A DNA stretch of 64,000 nt. Source: Globisporangium splendens. Taxonomy: Eukaryota > Oomycota > Peronosporomycetes > Pythiales > Pythiaceae. The position numbers and the translations under genes are program-made. Each line of letters begins with the position of its first letter. Position 1 is the stretch's first letter. The stretch lies in the NCBI GenBank assembly GCA_006386115.1, contig VFIW01000009.1:558001-622000 (forward strand). The letters are read 5' to 3'. This document shows, piece after piece, positions 20,617 to 31,643 of this stretch. The notes beneath the pieces are model-generated. The model ran no database searches and had not been told where the DNA came from. It was given only the letters and a program-made list of their open reading frames with translations.

Positions 20617-22190
20617 ATGAGAAAGTTCTCGTGCGACCGGTATTTCCCGCGCGAATTGGCGTTCTCGAGCGAAGAGAAAGCCCAGTACTTGCGGCTCGTG
20701 CAGCAGCTTGTGCACGAGACGCTCGACGAGTACGCCGAGTACCGCACCGTGCCGTACGACGCGACGTCGACAAAGCCGCTGTCGACGTCGGTGCTCGATC
20801 CGCTCGAATGGAAAGAAACGAATCGCAATGGCGGGCTCACGATCTACAAGGACTGCAAGAAACCGGGTGCGAAGACGAAGCCGAATCGCCAGAACCTGCG
20901 TCGTCCTGGGAGTGGCTACGACGTCATCGAGTCCAAGTGGCCGATCCCGACGATGCTCATGCTCGGTCACATCAGTGGCCGACTCCACGACACGATGTAC
21001 GGTGCGTTTGTTGACTCGGACGATGGCTTCCGATTGCGTTCGTCCTATTTAGACGACGACCTCGACGACATTAAGATCCTGCACAAATTTGAAGGCGCGA
21101 GCATCGACGATCCGTTCCGATTTTGCGGCATTGTCTGGTACGTGTACGGCCACAAACTCAGTCCGATCATGCGACGTCGAGATAATGTACTGCTCGTTGC
21201 CATGGGCACGACGAGGTCGAGAGAAGGCGACCGCATAGGGTACCATGTCATGCACTCGGTGGATGTACCCGCGCTGCGGCCGTTGACGCAGTACAAGATC
21301 GAGCGTGCGTATGGCTCGATGGTGTTTGTGAAGCGCCAGTGGGACGATCAACGCGTCGAGATGTTCCAGAAAGGCTTTTTCACGCCCATGGGTGACATTC
21401 CCGACTTTGCGATCAGCAATACTGTGATGAAGGGCATATTGCGCGCTGCGAACGCCACCGTGGAAGCGTCCTTGTCGAAGAAGTTGTATTGGATGATGCA
21501 AGACGCGGCGCGCGCGCGCAAGAGGAGGTACGTGTCATGGACTAACTTGCGCTTGTGTTAATGTCGATTCTGATCTCGATCGTATACTTTTTTTCCTTTG
21601 TAGCTTCGAAATGAATGAATCCTTCGCAGATGTCGATACAGACGATGGCTTATGCGCAGGCGGTTGCAAGCGAAAACTCAATGCATCCAGCAGCAGAGGC
21701 ACATGCAGAGTTTGCTACAAGGTAAATGTGAACAGAACTTCTTGACATGGACTTGTTGCAGCGGGATCTAAATGTTTTCGTTGTTATTCAATTTTTACCA
21801 TTCAAGCGCGTGTGCTCGGATTGCAAAGTCGTGCGCAAGATCACGCTCGAAGCGACATTCGAGAGCGTATTGCAGAAATCGCTTTGCTTTTGCTCCAGAT
21901 GCGTGACTTTTTCGCGCAACACAAGCGCCTTGACAGTCGCGACGCGCGAATTTCTCGAGCAGGACTGCCAAGTTATGCTGTCGTCATTTAGATCCGTGCG
22001 CTCCGACGGCTCGACAGGTATGTGCAGACAGCAATCCTTTCCTGCTTCGTGCGTGGTGCTGTGAATGAGTCGGACGTTTTCGAATCGTTTTTTTGCTCGC
22101 ATTTTAGAAGAATCCCATTATTCCCCAACAGATCCGACGACGTCATCACAGCCGCAACGCAAAGCGCATGTGCTCTGGCAACCTGAATGA
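20617..22190 (+). CDS. START-like domain protein with C-terminal FYVE-like zinc-binding region
   Basis: Four exons fit: 20617-21527, 21604-21721, 21807-22017, 22108-22190, giving 440 residues in phase; the first ATG is at 20617. Residues 1-300 (RKFSCDRYFPRELAFSSEEK, WPIPTMLMLGHISGRLHDTM, ASIDDPFRFCGIVWYVYG, IGYHVMHSVDVPALRP) match the START-like/lipid-binding fold of a large oomycete family. The next exons carry paired cysteines (CAGGC, CRVC, CSDC, CFCSRC), spaced as in a FYVE-like zinc finger. FYVE fingers bind phosphatidylinositol 3-phosphate on endosomes, and START domains bind lipids or sterols. The classic RRHHCR basic motif is not obvious, so PI3P binding is an inference. Oomycetes carry many such START/FYVE proteins. 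The last exon is a short Ser/Thr/Pro-rich tail. Confidence 0.78.
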
Positions 22191-23028
22191 TACTCGGATC
22201 AAGAAGCGTGAGCGGAGAAGAGAAGAGACGGAGGAAGATACCCTGCTATCCAAAGGAAGAAGTGATGGAAGATCGCAACAACCAAAGAAAGCGGATGCGG
22301 CACACGATCAGTGGAAATTCTGAGCCGCACTTTTGCGTTCTTTTTCGAGTGTTTGGAAAGGACAGACACACAGCCAATTATACATTTCGTATAGTGCTAG
22401 GAGAGTGAGCGGATCCTTTGAGCCGTATCCGTGCAGAGAGAGAGACTCGTCGGCAAGCTCCACATGAAGAAGGTCTGTCTGGCACAAGGACAAGATGCAT
22501 TTCAAGGAAAAAAGATCGCGCACGGATATAAATTTCTTATCCCGGCCATGTAAACTATCGCAATCTTCCCATGCTTTGTTTCCTTCCGAAACTAACCGAA
22601 AAAGAGCCAATAAAATACGGCCAAGTCAAACTGCAGTCGCGATCTTCGAACTGGCAGATCTACCTTCTCTCTCCGTATAAGTACGCGAAGTAATTTATTC
22701 ATGACCATCTTTCTTCCCCCCCTTTTTCCACACTAAAAAAAGCACTCACACAGAGCGAAAAGGACGAGCGAGAAAGCACCGCAAAACCGCTCATTCCGCT
22801 TCGTTCGCGTCCGAGAAGAAGCCGCCGAGAGACGACGAGAGAGAGGAGAAAGCACTAGAGGCTCATTCTATAGCTCTATCGCCTCTTCTCCAACTTCCGG
22901 CACTGTCCCTGCGAGAAAAGAAAGCACAAGAAGAGCTACGCTCGAAATCGTTTTTTTTTTGTTCCGCAAGTATTAGACAACGACTGAGGGAGAGCGCGCG
23001 ATCAAGCAACAAGAAACAAGCAGGCAGG
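22191..23028. other. Intergenic region and V-ATPase promoter
   Basis: About 840 bp without a gene. The left half may be the 3' region of the START-like gene. The right half is purine-rich, with an A-run near 22734 and a T-run near 22952, and holds two initiator-like sites (22789 and 22861). Confidence 0.5.
22789..22804 (+). promoter_or_regulatory. Oomycete initiator-like element of the V-ATPase gene
   Basis: GCTCATTCCGCTTCGT matches the GCTCATTYY core of the oomycete initiator. A second match, GCTCATTCT, starts at 22861. They lie about 240 and 170 nt before the ATG, which implies a long 5' leader. Confidence 0.5.
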
Positions 23029-25806
23029 ATGAAGTGGATGCGCTCGGAAGAGATGGAGTATATCTCCCTGATCGTGAACGAGGACGCGGCGCACGACTGC
23101 GTGCAGAAGCTCGGCGACCTGGGTGTCATGGAGTTCACGGACTTGAACCCGGAGCTCACGCCCTTCCAGCGCCGCTACGTGAGCTACATCAAGCGCTGCG
23201 ACGAGATGGAGCGCAAGCTCCGCTACTTTGACAGCGAGCTGGCCAAGTTCAACATCACGCCCAAGTCCGCGGGCACGATCGATCTGTTCCTCGCTGGCTC
23301 GGCGGATATCCGCTACGGGTCGCAGGACACCGCGGCGCGCGCGCTCGACACGCTCGAACGCATCCTTGAAGACAAGGAGCAGGAGCTCGTGCAGCTCAAC
23401 ACGATGCACGAGAAGCTGACGCGCGAGTACAACGAGCGCAAGGAGCTGCAAGAGATCATCTCGCGCGCCGGCGAGTTCTTTGAAATCGAGAGTGAGTGCT
23501 TTGATTATTGTACTGCTGTATAGAGATGATGTGTGATCACTAACCACATTGTACTATGTGCTATCTTCTATTCCCATGTAGTCCCTGAGGCGCAATCGCG
23601 ACGTGCGTCGAGAAACTCGTCGCGCACGGGCTACAGCTTCAATTCGACGTCGTCAGGAAGTATGATGCAGCCAGGTGACGAATCGGCGCTGCGGTTCCGC
23701 AACATCACTGGCGTCGTGCCCGCCGACGAGCGCCTCAAGTTTGAGCGCATGATCTTCCGTACGACGCGCGGCAACTGCTTTTCGCGCTTCTCACCCATTG
23801 AGGAGCTCATTGTGGACCCGGCGTCGGGAAACCCCGTGGAGAAGCACGCGTTTGTGATCTTCTTCCAGTCGACGTTCATCGAGAGCAAGCTCCGCAAGAT
23901 CTGCGATGCGTTCCATGCGCGTTTGTACACGCTGCCGTCGATGGACGACCGCACAGCGATCGCGAACCTCATCCAGAGCAACAACGCGGAACTGAACCAG
24001 AGCAGCCACATTTTGCGTCGCAACCGTGAGAGCTGTGTGCTGCTGTGCCGCGATCTGGCGGAGAACCTCGAGTCGTGGAAATGGTCGGTGCTGCAGGAGA
24101 AGGCGACGTACCACACGCTCAACCAGTTCCGCTCGGATGTGAGTGGTATGCTGCGTGCCGAAGGCTGGGTGATCAAGTCGGCGCTTGAGAGCGTGCGTCG
24201 CGAAGTCACGCGCGCGCACAATGCCGACGACAAGTCGATGCCGTCGCTCGTGGACAAGGTACCGAAGCCGTGGCCCGTGCCACCGACGTACTTCGAGACC
24301 AACAAGTTCACGGAAGCGTTCCAGGCGTTCGTGGAGACGTACGGGTGCCCTCGTTACCGCGAGATCAATCCGTCGGTGTTCACGGCTGTGACGTTCCCGT
24401 TCCTCTTCGGAGTCATGTACGGTGATATCGGTCACGGCTTCTGCGTACTGCTCTTTGGTTTGTACTTGATCATGACGGAGAAGCGCCTGGAACGCGGCAA
24501 CTTGGGCGAAATGCTCACGTCGATCTACGGCGGCCGCTACATGCTGACGATGATGGGCGCGTTTGCGATCTACGCCGGGCTGATCTACAACGATTTCTTT
24601 TCGCTGTCGCTCAACCTGTTTGGCTCCAAGTTTGCGTACCCGGACTGTCTGGAAAGCGAGCACGCGGACACGAAGTGCGAGGCGCAATTCAAGATCAACG
24701 GCAAGATGTCGTACGTGAATGCGACGGACGTCTCGGGCGGCGACAACGTGTACGGCTTTGGACTGGACCCGATCTGGAAGACGTCGGAGAACGAGTTGCT
24801 GTTTTTCAACTCGTTCAAGATGAAATTGTCGGTGATCATTGGCATTTTCCAGATGACGTTCGGCATTTTCTTGAAGGGCATGAACGCGCTTTACTTCAAG
24901 GAGTACTCGACGTTCTTGTTTGACTTTGTGCCGCAGCTCGTGTTTGCGCTGTCGCTGTTCTTCTACATGGTTGTGCTCATCGTGATGAAGTGGTGCATCA
25001 ACTGGACCGAGCGCATGGCTCACGAAGTATGCCCGTACAACTTTGAGGGTCCACACACAGGCTGTCGTCCACCGTCGCTCGTGAACACGCTGATCAACAT
25101 TGCGCTGAACCCGTTCCAGGTCGACGACCCGATGTACGACGGCCAGCTGAAGACCCAGCAGACGCTGCTCACGTTTGCGTTCCTGTCGGTTCCCGCGATG
25201 CTCATTCTCAAGCCGATTTACCTCAAGTTCACGATGGGCCACTCGGCGCCGCCAGTGAGCCACCACGTCGACTACGACGCAGAAGAATCGGAGCACATGC
25301 TGCCAGCCGCGAGCCATGGAGGAGGTGGCCACGGTCACGGCGGTCATGGCGAAGAGTTTGAGTTTGGTGAAGTGCTGATCCACCAGGGCATTGAGACGAT
25401 CGAGTTTGTGCTCGGCATGGTGTCGAATACGGCGTCGTACCTGCGTCTGTGGGCGTTGAGTCTGGCGCACTCGGGTACGTTTTTGTATCATGCATCTATT
25501 GTATGAATATGTGAGACTGACTTCTGCTCGTTTATCTGTGTTGATACAGAATTGGCGACGGTGTTCTGGGAGAAGGCAATGCTCTCGTCGATCAACAGCG
25601 ACTCGTTCATCGCGATTTTCATCGGCTTTGCCGTGTTCGCGGCTGTGACGTTCGGTGTCATCCTCTCGATGGACGTGCTCGAGTGCTTTTTGCACGCGCT
25701 GCGTCTCCACTGGGTTGAGTTCCAGAACAAGTTCTACAAGGCGGACGGCCACAAGTTCCATCCGTTCTCGTTCAAGCAGACGATCAAGGACTCGCAGGTC
25801 GAATAA
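23029..25806 (+). CDS. V-type proton ATPase 116-kDa subunit a
   Basis: Three exons (23029-23491, 23582-25474, 25550-25806) give 870 residues, the usual family length. The N-terminal cytosolic half (MKWMRSEEMEYISLIVNEDA, LGDLGVMEFTDLNPE, long coiled coil) couples to the V1 stator stalks. The membrane half begins near FPFLFGVMYGDIGHG and has about eight helices. LRLWALSLAHSELATVFW carries the Arg (residue 776 here) equivalent to the essential yeast Arg735 that lets protons off the c-ring. The second intron interrupts codon 786, just after this helix segment. A His/Gly-rich cytosolic loop (GGGGHGHGGHG) precedes it. Role: proton pumping into vacuoles, endosomes and Golgi. The gene is codon-biased (strong G/C third positions), as expected for high expression. 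Confidence 0.95.
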
Positions 25807-26263
25807 GGCTCTTTATGTGCCTTTTAAAGAAAGGCACGAGGGCATGTCTGCACGATTGTAAGGAGAACGAACGTAGGGGGCTGGAGTTGGTTTTCTCTCT
25901 TTTTTTTTCTCTCTTTTAATGCATTTCACTCACAAGAAGAAAAGTGTGCTTCTTTTTTCTTCGTAATCTGTGCGAATGCTGCGTTCTTGTGACTTGCATT
26001 TTTAGGGTTGGACTTCTTTACCATTCATTACGTGGACACACTCTCTTTCTTCCTATTGCTGCGAATATCCTCAGCCTCAGCACTAACGGCTTTCGCTGTC
26101 ACTCACGAGGACGCATCGGATTTCTTGGACGCCTTCTTCTCAAGAAGCCTACAGAAATGGCAAGAACGACCCACGCACGTCCACAACTCAAACGTTAACA
26201 ACAGACCATCACATCCGCACCAACGCAAGTAGTATGACCATATACAGCGCGTGTGCATGCGCA
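25807..26263. other. Convergent intergenic region
   Basis: About 460 bp between the V-ATPase stop and the stop of the small membrane protein gene. It is T-rich (poly-pyrimidine run near 25895-25915) and holds the two 3' UTRs. I see no gene. Confidence 0.5.
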
Positions 26264-26708
26264 TCAAGTAACTGGTGACAACACCACGTACAGTTGCTGG
26301 TATTCCTTGCGCAGGCGGCTCTGCGCACTCAGGTCTTCGATCCGCGCGAGAGCCATCGAGTCTGCGTAGAGGTACCCGGAGCCGCCACCAATGATCGCAC
26401 CTCCGAGGATCGACACGAGCTGCACGCGGCGGTTGAACGGACCAAGCGCTGCATCGTACGCAAGCAAGTAGAGCGTGAGCGAATATGAATATATGAATGT
26501 GCGCGTCATTTTTCAACCATTTCAGTCCAACGGCAAAGCACATACAGGTCACACCCGCAGCCACGACAGCACCGATGCCCGCGCCGAAGGCCGAGTACTG
26601 CTCCAGGTCGCTCTTGCGGCGATCGAACCAGAGCTTCTCCTCCAGCGTCAGACGTGCCGCGGGGCGCGGCTTCGCGGCGCCATCGCTGCTGCTGTCGTTG
26701 CCGCTCAT
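26264..26708 (-). CDS. Small two-helix membrane protein with glycine-zipper helices
   Basis: Two exons (26708-26546 and 26448-26264) join in phase to 115 residues; the intron has a GTATGT donor and TGCAG acceptor. The N-terminal 40 residues are polar and charged (LTLEEKLWFDRRKSDLEQYS), followed by helix 1 with a GxGxG pattern (FGAGIGAVVAAGV). A short basic loop (GPFNRRVQ) leads to helix 2 (VSILGGAIIGGGSGYLYAD), then a short helical C-terminus. Two Gly-zipper helices joined by a positive loop suggest a small inner-mitochondrial or ER membrane protein, but I do not recognise the family. The good splice sites and in-phase joining support a real gene. Confidence 0.7.
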
Positions 26709-27220
26709 TATTGTCTGCTGATTGACGCACTTTTTGGGAACTGGTGCATGTTGCCTTGCATGGTGCACAGCGATATGTGGTCCACTTCGGATCACCTTCG
26801 TGCGACCATTGCATTTGGGTGTTCTGAAAAGAAAAAAGAGGGAAATTCACTGATAAGTATATTCTGCATGAGGTAGCTCGACACAATAGTGGGTAAATTG
26901 ATGCAATTTTCCACAGTTATCGCATTCAACCTGAAGTGCTCACCATTGCATGGCACTTTATGAAGCCTTACAGAGCACGGACAATCTCGTTCAAGTGCAA
27001 GCTCAAGATGCTGAAAAAGTACCCTTTAAATAGTAATTTATGGGTCAAACGTCCACGAAACCAATCACGCTGCTCTCCTACGATACTTTCTTTTTTCACA
27101 CACTTTCCTTCCCCCTCCATTCTGCGCCTGTTCCTCTATTGACTCGCTTTCTTGGGCTTCTTTTTCGGTGGGGGCGGTATGTACACAACGACAAAGATCA
27201 CATCCATACGCACATCGCCA
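26709..27220. other. Intergenic region
   Basis: About 510 bp between two minus-strand genes. On the minus strand a pyrimidine tract ending TTTTCAG (around 26822-26840) could be the acceptor of a 5'-UTR intron of the small membrane protein gene. Otherwise nothing recognisable. Confidence 0.4.
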
Positions 27221-28186
27221 TTACTCGCGCTTGAAGAACGTTTGCTCGTCCGCTGCTGTGTTGCCCAGTTGGCTCGGGTCGGACGAGTACACGTTCATGA
27301 GGAAGTCCATGGACTCGTCAAAGTCCGGAACTCCTGGGGTCTTCCCAGAGCCACGGGGCGTAGCGACTTGATTTGGATCCCAGGATGCAGGATACGACGG
27401 GTTGCCGAGGAACGCGCTCGAGATGCTCGAAGCACTGAGCTGGTTGAACTCCATGGACGAGGCGGGGACTCCAGGGTGGTGGGGGTGGACTGCGGATCCT
27501 AATGGCGGCAGCCCCATAGCCATCGGCTGCTGGAAGTGGTGGTGATGCGCCAAGTGCATGTCTGGATGGTACTGCTGCTGCTGCTGGTATGCCATGCGAT
27601 CGTGGTCGAAGGCGGGAGGTCCGCTGTACATGGCTGCACCGCCTGCTGCTGCTGCGTTGGATGCAGGTGGGTACTGCAACGTACCGTTGCGGTTGCGCAG
27701 TCCGCGCATGCGTCGCGCCATCTTCTCTCGGTACTTCTGCGCGTGGGTCTGCGTCTGGCGCACGGTGCGCGAGCCGACGATCGCGGCGATCGCCTTCCAC
27801 GGACCCTTCGGGTACGTCTCGATGGCTTTCAGGAACCGGTCGTGCTCGGCTTTGGTCCACGTGCCCGAGGCTTTGATCGCTTCGCCGTTCGCGTCAAACT
27901 GCTGCTGCTCGAGGGACTCGGCGACGCGGATCGTGCCGTCCTTAACGATCAGCAAGTGCTTGCGGTCCAGTACGAACTCGTCTTCGTCGTCGTCCCCCTG
28001 TCCGTAGCCGCCGTCGTCGCCATCGCTCGTTTCGTGTTCTGCGCCTTCGCTGTCGTTCTCATCGTCATTGTCGCTGTCTTGGAACTTGGACTCGCTCACG
28101 TTGGGCTGTCGCTGCTCCTCGTCGCCACCATGCTGCTCGAGCTTGAGCTTCCTGAGCTCATTGGTGGTGGGCTTCATACCGCTCAT
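27221..28186 (-). CDS. Single-repeat SHAQKYF-type MYB transcription factor, copy 1
   Basis: Single exon, 321 residues. An acidic N-terminus (long Asp/Glu/Ser run) precedes one MYB/SANT repeat: GTWTKAEHDRFLKAIETYP, GPWKAIAAIVGSRTVRQTQT, then HAQKYREKMARRMRGLR, the oomycete form of the SHAQKYF third helix that contacts DNA. The C-terminal half is Ala/Gln/His/Pro-rich low complexity with a conserved-looking end (FDESMDFLMNVYSSD), possibly an activation segment. Nuclear DNA-binding regulator by family. It shares the MYB core with the gene at 58838-59635 (TVRQT.THAQKYR.KAARR.RGLR), so the two are dispersed paralogues. Confidence 0.9.
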   Translation of the reverse strand: MSGMKPTTNELRKLKLEQHGGDEEQRQPNVSESKFQDSDNDDENDSEGAEHETSDGDDGGYGQGDDDEDEFVLDRKHLLIVKDGTIRVAESLEQQQFDANGEAIKASGTWTKAEHDRFLKAIETYPKGPWKAIAAIVGSRTVRQTQTHAQKYREKMARRMRGLRNRNGTLQYPPASNAAAAGGAAMYSGPPAFDHDRMAYQQQQQYHPDMHLAHHHHFQQPMAMGLPPLGSAVHPHHPGVPASSMEFNQLSASSISSAFLGNPSYPASWDPNQVATPRGSGKTPGVPDFDESMDFLMNVYSSDPSQLGNTAADEQTFFKRE

Positions 28187-28270
28187 GCTTTGAGTAGTTG
28201 GTGGTTGGGTCCTCAGTAGGTGGATATAGTTGCGTTCGCAAGTGCCTTCAATGAAAGGCCACTCGGTTGC

Positions 28271-28287
28271 AAATTTCAGAATGAGTG
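28271..28287 (-). promoter_or_regulatory. Oomycete initiator of MYB copy 1
   Basis: The minus strand reads CACTCATTCTGAAATTT, a near-complete match to the GCTCATTYYNCAWTTT initiator, about 90 nt upstream of the ATG. Confidence 0.6.
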
Positions 28288-31200
28288 CAAGTTACGCTCA
28301 CGGCAGACGCAATAGAGGAACGTTGCCGTCGCCGCCGAGAGGTGGATGCGCCTTCCTTGGTCGAGAAGAGCGAGATTGGCTACTGGTGCGTCGGGCTTTT
28401 TCGCTGTCACTGCTTACAAGAGGTCGGTGGGTCAAGTGATCACTTGGGTCCCCCTCCTTCAGACATCCAGCCCAGCAGTCTGCCTCGCGCGCAAAAACCA
28501 CACTTGGCCCACTATGCGGTTACTCCAGCGCGGATAATCAACGCGACGACTTCCACCAAGAGCTCTTCGTATTTGTATTCACATCACTCAAAGCAGCGGC
28601 ATATTCGCAGAGATATACGCTTTCGACATCTGCTTTGGGAATGGAGAAAAGTGGCGCGCCAGCTGATCTCACCGCACCACCTTTGGCTTGCCATGTGGTG
28701 CAAACAAAGACGGTCACTCGGTGCTGACTAGTGGCTGATCATTGGTTAAATAAATGACATTTGATATTTACAGCCAATCAGGTCCAAGATACGGTCCAGA
28801 TGATTGGTATCACTGACTCGGCTCAGCACTCGAGAAAGAAAAGTGGCGGCATGCCATCTGCGCTTAGCTATACAAGTAGTATTTCGTTTCTCCCTACCGT
28901 TCGTATTGACACGTGCACATGAAGCACATGAAGTACCGCCATCACAACCTCAAGCTGGCATTTCGGTTCAGTGCTCGCGAAAATTTGCGTGCCAAGGGAA
29001 CATTTGGGGCAACCATGTGGCAAAAGCTCACGATCTCCAAGGTGCCACAAATCGATTTCGTTCATCCTGGGCAAAAAGTACTCGGTGGTGCGACGAGAAA
29101 ATGATTGAGTTCACACCTCCAGTCGCGTCGAATGATGCGAGCGAGTTCTTCTTTGTAGAGGTGATGTCCGCCGACCTCGACTACCGGTCTCTCTCGGCGG
29201 GTTGTTGCCATTGTCCCACTTTTGAACACTGCGCGTGAACGAAGAGCTCCGTAGCTCTTGGTTTTCCAGTGGAGACCTGAGACTAAAATCAGCATGGACC
29301 AGCATCTGCAGGCACTTTACGCGAGCCGGAAACGCAGCCAGCTGGTTTGCTGGCGTCGTGCTGACTTGTGCTGGGAAAAAGAGGCACATACTCGAATACA
29401 GCGACCGTCAACACGTGCGAACCTTTCGGTGATTTCGTGGGTTGTGCACTAGAGTATGCAAAAACGGAGCAGATCTCGAATAGAAGCAAGGGCTGCTGCA
29501 TTCGATTGAGGACGATGCGGTGACTGAATACCATCTGGTGGTCCGATCGTGACGTCATCCGTTGATTCCACAATGCTTTTGCCTCGAGCACAACTCATCG
29601 ATTGGCTCGCCTTTGCTGACCTCATGGACCGGCGTACGGAGTCAACGCGATTCGTTGAAGGTGCTCGCCGGATGGCCACTGAGTCACGCTTGACGTGATG
29701 CGCTCGAGGAAGTCAGTGTACCCAGCTGGGAATCTCGAAGCTCGCGAGTGTAGCCATATCCTCATTCTGCTCCGCATTGTTCGTCCTCATTCTTCCCCAT
29801 TCCAATAGGAAAGCTTGATGCTGTAAAGCGAAAAATCTAAAGGTACCTTTCTGGGATATTTGTATCCCGTGTAGTAATGTGCTGCATGACTGAGAGACGT
29901 CGGACTAACGCTAGAAAAATTGCAACAGATATTCGTAATGGCCACTCACGCATTCACGTTCGTCCACGTGAAGGAATCAGGGACAAGCGTCCCATCCACG
30001 TGGCTTGAAAAGTTCTCCGTTTCCCATGGCTACCGTTCGTGGACGGATGGATACAGTCAGGACTTGAGCGCGGGCTCAAAGTGCCGCGAGGCTATCCTTC
30101 CAGACTGCTCTATACCTTGTTCAGCATTTACAACTTGAACTTGCTGTCGTTCGTCTATAGCGAAAGGCGACCATGCACTGCTCACACAAAGTCAAGGTCG
30201 CCATAATTCGATTTTTGTGTGCACTTTGGCTCCAACAGCAAGCGGAACTTTCGCTCACGCCCTCACTGGCAGCAAATCAACTGGACGAGCAGAACGGAAA
30301 AAAGGTGATTACTCGGAGCGCCTCCCCTTGCCCTTGTCATTCGCGTTCCACGTTTGATGACGCTCGGCCGGTCTTTGTAATCAAGAACGCCCCACGTGTT
30401 AGAACCTTGGGACTGAACCGGCCATCGTTCTGGCCGCCCAGCCACCACTTTATGCCCTTTGAGGTTGCCTCCAGCCTTTACATGGCCTCCGTCTTGATCC
30501 CACTCCATCATTTTCGAGAGAGAAAAAGAAAGAGTGTGGACCAGGGCATTGGCACATCGAATGCTGTAACAATAATCTGACTTCTCGACAGCACAATGGA
30601 AAGCTGTTTATGTGGAACGCGGTCAAGGACGCCAGTCATCACAGGGGTTTGGATAGACGCGCTTTGCAGGTGTGAAGCCCCTGCATGCTGACCTGATCAA
30701 GATGACGAAACGAGCTTTTCTCGAGAGCAGCGAGAGATAAAAGAGCAACGCACAATCGTTGTGGAGACCTGGTTGAACAGCATGTTTGGAGGAGCTCCGA
30801 CGCAAATCGGCGGGATTTCGCCTGGCAAATCGGCAAAACTGACTCTCATACAACTAACTTTGCAGGAAAGGGAAGACCCCAAGACGTGGGGCTCACAAAT
30901 TCTAAGAAATCGTTTCAACAGATCTACCTTCTTAGATCTAGGCTCGTTTACCATGATGTAGGGTCCGCGATTTGACTGTGGGCACATCGGGTTCATTTTC
31001 TAAAAGTATAAGACGCCATCTGTGCGTTCGGCTTCCTTGATGATTGCAATTCGCGTCACTGGCATCTTGACTCATATTGTTTATGATGGGGATTCTGTCG
31101 TGTCGTCGTCGGTCAACTCTGCAACATGGCAGTGACTTTACGCGAGTCGGATCGTTTTCTCTTGTCGTCGTCCTCTACGGACTCTTTCCGATGCACAGAA

Positions 31201-31643
31201 GAGGCAACTCGACTGGATCGTTGTATACTCCCAATTGATTGCTGGATCTGAAGTCAGTTTTCTGTCTGTGCATGTTGCGATTTTCGAACCATTCTGGTGC
31301 TAAAAGCACCGCCATTCCCATGGAAGCACCACCACATTCATCGTGAAGACAGCGCGAAACATTCTCATTTGCAGTATAAAAGCACTGCTGCTAACGCACT
31401 TGTTCAGTATTTTCTCAGTTGTAACAATAATGCGATGCTGGGGACACATCAACCGTGGACCCATTTCGGGCGGTCGACTTGAGAAATGCCGTTTTGCAAA
31501 GCAACCTTCAAGATCTTTGCCCACCTTCCTGAGTTTTCCCTTCAACTGCTGCACTATGGAGCCAGTCGCGTTTGTCTGCCTGTTTGCCTGTCTGCTCGGC
31601 TTTAACGCGAAGGCTTCATGCCACAAACTCGCAGTTGCGCTCG
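28288..31643. other. Gene-free region, 3.4 kb
   Basis: The largest frames (28804-29238 plus, 30173-30580 plus, 29111-29389 minus) show no domain, no good splice pattern and no codon bias like the neighbours. I see no LTR, tandem array or RNA gene. It may contain decayed transposon DNA too old to recognise by eye. A TATAAGACG box-like sequence lies near 31007, and the right end holds the 3' UTR of the methyltransferase gene. Confidence 0.45.

Noticed and set aside
23791..25761. 656-codon open frame opposite the V-ATPase gene
   Set aside because: It is Arg/His/Val-rich, with no domains, and mirrors the G/C third-position bias of the real gene on the other strand.
29920..30138. Short frame with FTFVHVKESGTS resembling a sulfotransferase PAPS loop
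   Set aside because: Only about 12 residues resemble the motif; nothing else of the family follows in any frame.
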